From positions 62,001 through 126,000 of the forward strand of contig NZ_FRCX01000011.1 in assembly GCF_900143065.1 (NCBI RefSeq): 64,000 bases of DNA, in the 5' to 3' direction. Below, piece by piece: positions 59,133 to 64,000 of this stretch (positions are counted from its first letter, which is position 1; the number at the start of each line of letters is the position of its first letter). The position numbers and the translations under genes were made by a program. This stretch comes from Duganella sacchari (lineage in GTDB: Bacteria > Pseudomonadota > Gammaproteobacteria > Burkholderiales > Burkholderiaceae_D). The notes below the pieces were generated by a model, which was not told the DNA's origin, made no database searches, and saw only the letters and a program-made list of their open reading frames with translations.

Positions 59133-59201
59133 AACCCGCACGGCGGCCAGAAGGGGTCTGACCCCGTACGGGGTCAGACCCTCGCGTCAGGGTTGCGGGT
59201 T
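59133..59201. repeat. Nested GGGGTCTGACCCC palindrome (REP-like)
   Basis: The inner inverted repeat (59153-59166, TA loop, 59169-59182) matches the element at 54005 with one base changed at the end. It is enclosed by an outer pair AACCCGCA (59133-59140) and TGCGGGTT (59194-59201), the latter running into the ilvD stop codon. It lies between convergent genes, where it could stop transcription from both sides. Confidence 0.75.
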
Positions 59202-61062
59202 AACGCTTCAGCTGCGACAGATCGCGTACTGCGCCGCGGTCAGCGGAGGTGGTCAGCGCCGCATACGCTTGCAGCGCCTGCGAAACATAGCGCTCACGGT
59301 TGACCGGCTGCCATGCATCCGCACCTTTGGCTTCCATCGCTGCGCGGCGGGCGGCCAGCGCCTCATCGCTGATACGCAGGTTGATGGTGCGGTGAGGGAT
59401 GTCGATGTCGATCATATCGCCCTCCTCCACCAGGCCGATCGCGCCACCTTCCGCTGCTTCCGGCGAAGCATGGCCAATCACCAGGCCCGACGAACCACCG
59501 GAGAAACGGCCGTCCGTGAACAGCGCGCAAGCCTTGCCCAGTCCTTTCGACTTGATGTACGAGGTTGGATACAGCATCTCCTGCATCCCCGGGCCACCCT
59601 TCGGACCTTCGTAGCGGATGATGACCACATCGCCTTCATGTACGGTGTCACCGAGAATGGCTTCCACCGCCGCATCCTGCGATTCAAACACGCGCGCCTT
59701 GCCGCTGAACTTCAGGATGCTCTCATCCACGCCTGCGGTCTTCACGATGCAGCCATTCACCGCCAGGTTACCGTACAAGACCGCCAGACCACCGTCCTGC
59801 GAATATGCATGCTCCTTGTCGCGGATGCAGCCCGCAACGCGGTCCAGATCCAGCGTGTCATAACGTTCCGCTTGCGAGAACGCCACCTGCGTCGGCACGC
59901 CGCCTGGCGCGGCGCGGAACAGCTGATGCACGGCCTGGTCGTCGCTGCGCTTGATGTCGTTGCGTTCAATCGCGTCCGCCATGGTCGGCGCGTGCACGGT
60001 AGGACGCGAAGTGTCCAGCAAACCGGCGCGCGCCAGCTCGCCCAGGATCGAAATGATGCCGCCTGCGCGGTGCACGTCTTCGATGTGGAACTTGTCCGTC
60101 ATCGGCGCCACCTTGCACAGGCATGGCACTTTGCGCGAGATACGGTCGATGTCGGCCATGGTGAAGTCCACGCCCGCTTCGTGCGCTGCCGCCAGCAAGT
60201 GCAGCACGGTGTTGGTCGAACCGCCCATGGACACATCCAGCGCCATCGCATTTTCAAAGGTCGCCTTGTTGGCGATGGTGCGCGGCAGGATGGAATAGTC
60301 GTCCTGCTCGTAGTGACGTTTGGCCAGTTCCACGATCAGACGGCCGGCACGCAGGAACAGCTGCTCGCGGTCCGCATGCGTGGCGACGATGGTGCCGTTA
60401 CCCGGCAGCGACAGGCCCAGTGCTTCGGTCAGACAGTTCATCGAGTTCGCCGTGAACATGCCCGAGCACGAACCGCAGGTAGGACAGGCCGAACGCTCAA
60501 TCTCCGCCACATCCGCATCGCTGACCGTGCTGTCGCCGGCCTTGATCATGGCATCCACCAGATCCAGCTTGATGATCTTCTGGCCGCCGTTGACGACCTT
60601 GACCACCTTGCCCGCTTCCATCGGGCCGCCCGATACGAAGACCACCGGAATATTCAGGCGCATGGCAGCCATCAGCATGCCCGGCGTGATCTTGTCGCAG
60701 TTGGAAATGCAGACCATGGCGTCGGCGCAGTGCGCGTTGACCATGTACTCGACCGAGTCGGCAATCAGGTCGCGCGATGGCAGCGAATACAGCATGCCGC
60801 CGTGCCCCATGGCGATGCCGTCATCGACGGCGATGGTGTTGAATTCCTTGGCCACGCCGCCCGCCTTTTCAATCTCGCGCGCCACCAGCTGGCCCAGATC
60901 CTTGAGGTGTACGTGGCCAGGCACGAACTGCGTGAAGGAGTTGACCACGGCGACGATCGGTTTATCGAAGTCGCCGTCTTTCATGCCGGTGGCGCGCCAC
61001 AGGGCGCGGGCGCCGGCCATGTTGCGGCCGTGGGTGGTGGTGCGGGAACGGTATTGCGGCAT
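59200..61062 (-). CDS. ilvD: Dihydroxy-acid dehydratase
   Basis: A 620-residue Fe-S dehydratase of branched-chain amino acid synthesis, converting 2,3-dihydroxy-isovalerate or -3-methylvalerate to the 2-oxo acids. Cluster cysteines lie in CISNCDKITPGM and CPTCGSCSGMFTANSMNCL; MGGSTNTVLHLLAAAHEAG and PGMQEMLYPTS are family signatures. Length is that of the E. coli-type enzyme. AGGAG precedes the ATG. Divergent from a LysR gene, with a TTGACA promoter and a dyad about 65 bp upstream of the start point. Confidence 0.96.
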   Translation of the reverse strand: MPQYRSRTTTHGRNMAGARALWRATGMKDGDFDKPIVAVVNSFTQFVPGHVHLKDLGQLVAREIEKAGGVAKEFNTIAVDDGIAMGHGGMLYSLPSRDLIADSVEYMVNAHCADAMVCISNCDKITPGMLMAAMRLNIPVVFVSGGPMEAGKVVKVVNGGQKIIKLDLVDAMIKAGDSTVSDADVAEIERSACPTCGSCSGMFTANSMNCLTEALGLSLPGNGTIVATHADREQLFLRAGRLIVELAKRHYEQDDYSILPRTIANKATFENAMALDVSMGGSTNTVLHLLAAAHEAGVDFTMADIDRISRKVPCLCKVAPMTDKFHIEDVHRAGGIISILGELARAGLLDTSRPTVHAPTMADAIERNDIKRSDDQAVHQLFRAAPGGVPTQVAFSQAERYDTLDLDRVAGCIRDKEHAYSQDGGLAVLYGNLAVNGCIVKTAGVDESILKFSGKARVFESQDAAVEAILGDTVHEGDVVIIRYEGPKGGPGMQEMLYPTSYIKSKGLGKACALFTDGRFSGGSSGLVIGHASPEAAEGGAIGLVEEGDMIDIDIPHRTINLRISDEALAARRAAMEAKGADAWQPVNRERYVSQALQAYAALTTSADRGAVRDLSQLKR

Positions 61063-61124
61063 GATGTTTCTCCTGGTGTTGCTCGGCTACTAAGGCGAGC
61101 TTAAATCTGCTGGCTTAGTCTAGG

Positions 61125-61153
61125 AGTTTGCGTTGCCCATGCGGCAGTGTCAA
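61125..61153 (-). promoter_or_regulatory. Putative promoter of ilvD
   Basis: On the minus strand a consensus TTGACA (61153-61148) is 17 bp from a weak CAAACT (61130-61125). A weak -10 with a regulator dyad upstream fits an activator-dependent promoter. Confidence 0.55.
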
Positions 61154-61170
61154 ATATATGATTTCCATAG

Positions 61171-61195
61171 CTGTGAGTCGTATAAAATATCACAG
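61171..61195. promoter_or_regulatory. Dyad between ilvD and lysR
   Basis: CTGTGA-N13-TCACAG, perfect 6-bp arms, is centred about 65 bp upstream of the expected ilvD start point, the usual place of a LysR recognition site. The same region must hold the lysR promoter. Confidence 0.55.
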
Positions 61196-61219
61196 AGAGC
61201 AAATTCAACAGTAAACCAT

Positions 61220-62128
61220 ATGGAATTACGCCAGCTGCGCTACTTCGTCACCGTGGCCGAAGAACTCCACTTCGGCAAGGCCGCGCTGCGCCTGCACATG
61301 ACGCAGCCGCCACTGTCGCAGACCATCCAGGCGCTGGAGGAAGCGCTGGGCGCCGCGCTGTTCGAGCGCAACCGCCGCGGCGTCGCGCTGACGCCCGCCG
61401 GCAGCGCGCTGCTGCCGGAAGCGCGCCGCATGCTGGCGCAAGCGCAGGAGCTGCCGCAGCTGGTGCAGCGCGCGGCCGCCGGTGAGGTCGGCCGCCTGAC
61501 ACTGGCCTTCGTCTCCTCGGCCGACTATAGCGTCCTGCCGCCGTTCCTGCGCGCCTATCGCGCCGCCTATCCGCAAGTGCAGATCACGCTGCAGGAAGCC
61601 ACCTCCGACCTGCAGCTGGACGACCTGCTGCACCACCGCATCGACGCCGGCCTGCTGATCCCGCCGCTGCCCGACAAGGCCCGGCAGGAACTCGACTACC
61701 TGCCCGTACTGAACGAACCGCTGGTGCTGGCCCTGCCCTCCGGCCTGCCCGTGCTGAAGAAAAAAGGCAAGCTGAAACTGTCGGCGCTGCCGCCGCTACC
61801 GCTCATCATCTTCCCGCGCGCGATTTCACCGGCGCTGCATGACGCCATCCTGTCGGTGTTCCATGACGCCGGCATGACGCCGCAGATCGGCCAGGAAGCC
61901 ATCCAGATGCAAACCATTGTCAGCCTGGTGTCGGCCGGCATCGGCATGGCACTGGTCCCGCAGTCCGTCTCCAACCTGATGCGGACCGGGGTAGAATACC
62001 GGGCGCTGGCCGATGCCACGCCCTTGGTGGAAACCGGCCTGGCCTGGCGGCGCGATAACGCTTCGCCCGTGCTGCACGGCTTTTTGGAATTATTACGGAA
62101 AGAATTAAGGAAAAGCGTCTTATGCTGA
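61220..62128 (+). CDS. LysR-family regulator divergent from ilvD
   Basis: A 302-residue LysR regulator of the BenM/CatM/IlvY-like group: MELRQLRYFVTVAEELHFGKAALRLHMTQPPLSQTIQALEEALGAALFERNRRGVALT forms the DNA-binding domain, and an effector domain follows from about 90. The ATG at 61220 begins the conserved MELRQLRYF; the in-frame ATG at 61133 is rejected. Divergent from ilvD with a dyad between, so it may activate ilvD, perhaps in response to a pathway intermediate. Its end overlaps lgt by 7 bases. Confidence 0.92.
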   Translation: MELRQLRYFVTVAEELHFGKAALRLHMTQPPLSQTIQALEEALGAALFERNRRGVALTPAGSALLPEARRMLAQAQELPQLVQRAAAGEVGRLTLAFVSSADYSVLPPFLRAYRAAYPQVQITLQEATSDLQLDDLLHHRIDAGLLIPPLPDKARQELDYLPVLNEPLVLALPSGLPVLKKKGKLKLSALPPLPLIIFPRAISPALHDAILSVFHDAGMTPQIGQEAIQMQTIVSLVSAGIGMALVPQSVSNLMRTGVEYRALADATPLVETGLAWRRDNASPVLHGFLELLRKELRKSVLC

Positions 62129-62985
62129 TACACCCGATGCCCGATCCCATCGCCCTGCAACTGGGGCCGGTCGCCATACACTGGTATGGCCTGATGTATG
62201 TGCTGGCCTTTGCCATGTTTATCGCGCTGGGCCGCATCCGCATCCGGCAGCCGCACATCGCCGCGCAGCAGTGGAAGAAAGAGGATCTGGACGATATGCT
62301 GTTCTACGGCATGATGGGCGTGATCATCGGCGGCCGCCTGGGCGAGGTGCTGTTCTACGAACCGGTCAAATACTTCTCCGACCCGATCGAGATTTTCAAG
62401 GTCTGGCACGGCGGCATGTCCTTCCACGGCGGCTTCCTCGGCGTGCTGATTGCGATGTCGCTGTGGGCGCGCAAGGCGGGCCGCAATCTGCTGGACGTGT
62501 ACGACTTCATCGCGCCGCTGGTGCCGCTGGGCTATGCCGCTGGCCGCATGGGCAACTTCATCAACGCCGAACTGCCGGGCCGCGTGGTCAGCGATCCGAC
62601 GCTGCCATGGGCCATGCAATGGCCGGACATCCGTTTCCCGCTGCATCCGAATCCGGTGTTCCTGGAAGGCCTGCGCCATCCGTCGCCGCTCTATCAGTTG
62701 CTGATCGATGGCTTGCTGGTGTTTGTGATCTTGTGGTTCTTCGCGCGCAAGGAACGTCCACGCCTGGCAGTGGGCGCCATGTACACCCTGCTGTATGGCT
62801 GCGCGCGATTCTTCACCGAGTACTTCCGCACGCCGGACTGGGAGACCACGGTTCTGGGCATGCCGATCACATCGGGACAAGTGCTATCGCTGCCGATGAT
62901 CGTTGGCGCGCTGGCGATGCTGGCGTGGTCGTACAAAGCAAATCAAAAGGGCCGCGCACCGGTACTGGCTACTTCAAAAGCTTGA
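62122..62985 (+). CDS. lgt: Prolipoprotein diacylglyceryl transferase
   Basis: A 287-residue, seven-helix inner-membrane enzyme that moves diacylglycerol from phosphatidylglycerol to the lipobox Cys of prolipoproteins. The signature GRMGNFINAELPGR is present, along with VWHGGMSFHGGFLG (catalytic His and Tyr region), YTLLYGCARFFTEYFRTPD and HPSPLYQ. It would act on the lipoproteins encoded here, such as the NodT-type channel and the phosphoesterase. It overlaps the LysR gene by 7 bases and the convergent EVE gene by 17. Confidence 0.96.
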   Translation: MLIHPMPDPIALQLGPVAIHWYGLMYVLAFAMFIALGRIRIRQPHIAAQQWKKEDLDDMLFYGMMGVIIGGRLGEVLFYEPVKYFSDPIEIFKVWHGGMSFHGGFLGVLIAMSLWARKAGRNLLDVYDFIAPLVPLGYAAGRMGNFINAELPGRVVSDPTLPWAMQWPDIRFPLHPNPVFLEGLRHPSPLYQLLIDGLLVFVILWFFARKERPRLAVGAMYTLLYGCARFFTEYFRTPDWETTVLGMPITSGQVLSLPMIVGALAMLAWSYKANQKGRAPVLATSKA

Positions 62986-63427
62986 CGATCGCCTTCCATT
63001 GCGCCGGCGTGACCGGCGTGATGGACAGGCGGCTGCCCTTCTGCAGCACAATCATGTCTTCCAGCGCGGGGATGGTCCGCATCTCCGCCAGCGACAGCAA
63101 ACGCGTTTTCTGCGTGCCCTTCACATCAATCGAAATCCAGCGCGGCTGCTCCTGCGTCGCCTTGGCATCGTAGTATTTACTGTCTTCATCGAACTGCGTC
63201 GCATCGGGATACGGTGCGCTGACGATTTCCGCCACCCCGGCAATGCCCGGCTCCGGGCAGCTCGAATGGTAGAACAACACGCCATCGCCGACCTGCATCT
63301 GGTCGCGCATGAAATTGCGCGCCTGGTAGTTGCGTACGCCGAACCACGGCGTGGTCTGCGCTTGCGATGCCATGACGTCGTCCATACTGACTTCATCCGG
63401 CTCGGATTTCATCAACCAATATTGCAT
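62969..63427 (-). CDS. EVE-domain protein
   Basis: A 152-residue EVE/PUA-like protein related to thymocyte nuclear protein 1. Conserved residues: QYWLMKSEPDEVSMDDV, TPWFGVRNYQARNFMRDQM, GDGVLFYHSSCPEPGIAGVAEIV and the late RLSITPVTPAQW. EVE domains bind modified bases in DNA or RNA. GGAG precedes the ATG at 63427. It lies just after the 6S RNA terminator, an order seen in many beta-proteobacteria, and its 3' end overlaps lgt by 17 bases. Confidence 0.9.
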   Translation of the reverse strand: MQYWLMKSEPDEVSMDDVMASQAQTTPWFGVRNYQARNFMRDQMQVGDGVLFYHSSCPEPGIAGVAEIVSAPYPDATQFDEDSKYYDAKATQEQPRWISIDVKGTQKTRLLSLAEMRTIPALEDMIVLQKGSRLSITPVTPAQWKAIVKLLK

Positions 63428-63442
63428 GCGGATCTCCAGACG

Positions 63443-63481
63443 AAAAAAAGCGGCTGCGCATTCACATGCTTGCAACCGCTT
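63443..63481 (-). terminator. Rho-independent terminator of 6S RNA
   Basis: A 10-bp stem (63449-63458 with 63472-63481, one G:U pair) is followed by seven T on the minus strand. It separates 6S RNA from the EVE-domain gene. Confidence 0.85.
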
Positions 63482-63492
63482 CTCGATAAATA

Positions 63493-63668
63493 AGGCCCCG
63501 CCTGTGCCGTCTTGCCGGCATCCCGAACCTAAGGCTCAGGTGGTCACAGTTAGTTCAATTTCGGGTTCATCGGACTAGCGACGCTCTCGCCCATCGAACA
63601 AATTTCCGTAACCGGTGCAAACAAATGGTTCAAGGAATATATGACAAGTCTCGAACACTGCAGGGTGA
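63493..63668 (-). ncRNA. ssrS: 6S RNA
   Basis: About 176 nt between zapA and an EVE-domain gene, the usual ssrS location. On the minus strand the 5' CCCTGC can pair with the 3' GCGGGG to close the rod; CCTTGAACC occurs in the 5' half, and the 3' half has the conserved hairpin CCTGAGCC-TTA-GGTTCGGG (63540-63522) and a TGCCG/CGGCA hairpin before the end. 6S RNA mimics an open promoter and holds sigma-70 RNA polymerase in stationary phase. The ends are estimated to within a few bases. A -10-like TAAACT lies just upstream. Confidence 0.8.
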
Positions 63669-63715
63669 TTAGGAGTTTACTCTCTTGTGCGCCGCAAAGG
63701 AAGGCCTGTCACAAA

Positions 63716-64000
63716 TTAAAACAGGGTTTCTTGCGGTGTCAGTGCGGAGTCCAGTACCTTGTGCATGGCCGCCATCTTGGTCTGCACTTCCAGCATGGAC
63801 ATATCCGACCAAGGGCCGCGCGAGGTTTTCATCGACAGGAACTCGGCCGCCACGCCCAGCGCCGCCATCACGGCGATGCGGTCGTTGCCCTTGACTTTGC
63901 CGGCGTCACGGATGGCGCACATTTTTTTGTCCAGGAAGGAGGCTGCTTCGCGTAGCGCACGTTCTTCATCTTCCCTGCAGGCGAGCTTGTACGCCTGCCC
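63716..64000 (-). CDS. zapA: Cell division protein ZapA, 5' end outside the window
   Basis: The last 94 residues of ZapA, which cross-links FtsZ filaments at the division ring. The visible part runs in one frame from the window edge: GQAYKLACREDEERAL, then REAASFLDKKMCAIRDAG, KVKGNDRIAVMAALGVAAEF and a C-terminal coiled-coil helix. The start codon lies beyond position 64000; the ATG at 63922 is internal. Upstream of 6S RNA, as in E. coli. Confidence 0.88.
   Translation of the reverse strand, partial: GQAYKLACREDEERALREAASFLDKKMCAIRDAGKVKGNDRIAVMAALGVAAEFLSMKTSRGPWSDMSMLEVQTKMAAMHKVLDSALTPQETLF

Noticed and set aside
61171..61195. CRP-type site (TGTGA/TCACA half-sites)
   Set aside because: The spacer is 13 bp instead of 6, so a CRP dimer would not fit; a LysR-type site is more likely.

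Overview
The window is a high-GC bacterial chromosome segment with dense short-gap operons on both strands. Gene content points to Burkholderiales, most likely Oxalobacteraceae of the Massilia/Duganella group; the genus is an inference. Pointers are the zapA - 6S RNA - EVE-domain order at the right edge, a Burkholderiales-type small Trp-rich protein, a pyruvate dehydrogenase operon whose E3 carries its own lipoyl domain, and a large Xanthomonas/Caulobacter-type TonB-dependent receptor heading a sugar locus. No phage, integrase, transposase, CRISPR array or rRNA was seen.

Layout. 1-6.3 kb: purN and an RsmB-like rRNA methyltransferase, an orphan barstar-family protein, a glycine-zipper surface protein, a spermidine-synthase-like protein, a lone GspE/PilB-type ATPase and tRNA-Lys(TTT). 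6.4-19.7 kb: a mannoside-utilisation locus on the minus strand, read in the order TonB receptor, flavin-dependent halogenase-family protein, GH2 beta-mannosidase, LacI regulator, GH92 alpha-mannosidase, FucP/GluP-type MFS permease, with a CBM9-like secreted protein beside it. The receptor and CBM9 promoters share a 20-bp tandem-repeat site at identical distance from the -35 box. 19.8-22.3 kb: two paralogous family-3 solute-binding proteins around an unknown exported protein. 22.3-34.3 kb: PhzF, S9 peptidase plus MAPEG, a lipoprotein phosphoesterase, an MFS carrier, several unknown or exported proteins, an M49-type peptidase and an SDR. 34.4-40.4 kb: a LysR regulator, then an EmrAB-type tripartite pump with a divergent TetR regulator and an operator-like dyad. 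40.5-46.7 kb: an alpha/beta hydrolase-GNAT operon, DsbA, a LysR/PACE divergent pair, an M20 peptidase, a VapBC-type toxin-antitoxin pair and a TfoX-N protein. 46.7-52.9 kb: aceE-aceF-lpdA. 53-64 kb: folD, oligopeptidase A, holC, a LivK-type binding protein, cytochrome c, ilvD with a divergent LysR gene, lgt, an EVE-domain gene, 6S RNA and the 3' part of zapA.

How it works together. The receptor would bring mannosides across the outer membrane, the GH92 and GH2 enzymes would trim alpha- and beta-linked mannose, and the MFS permease would carry the sugar into the cytoplasm, with LacI sensing a product. The halogenase-family enzyme is translationally coupled to the beta-mannosidase, so it belongs to this unit, but its substrate is unknown. 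Three GGGGTC-cored palindromes lie in gene-end gaps; one is a perfect 44-bp-arm inverted repeat that ends in a T-run. The rest is ordinary housekeeping and accessory content. The best candidates for new biology are the shared 20-bp site, the halogenase within the mannoside operon, and the paired orphan binding proteins.
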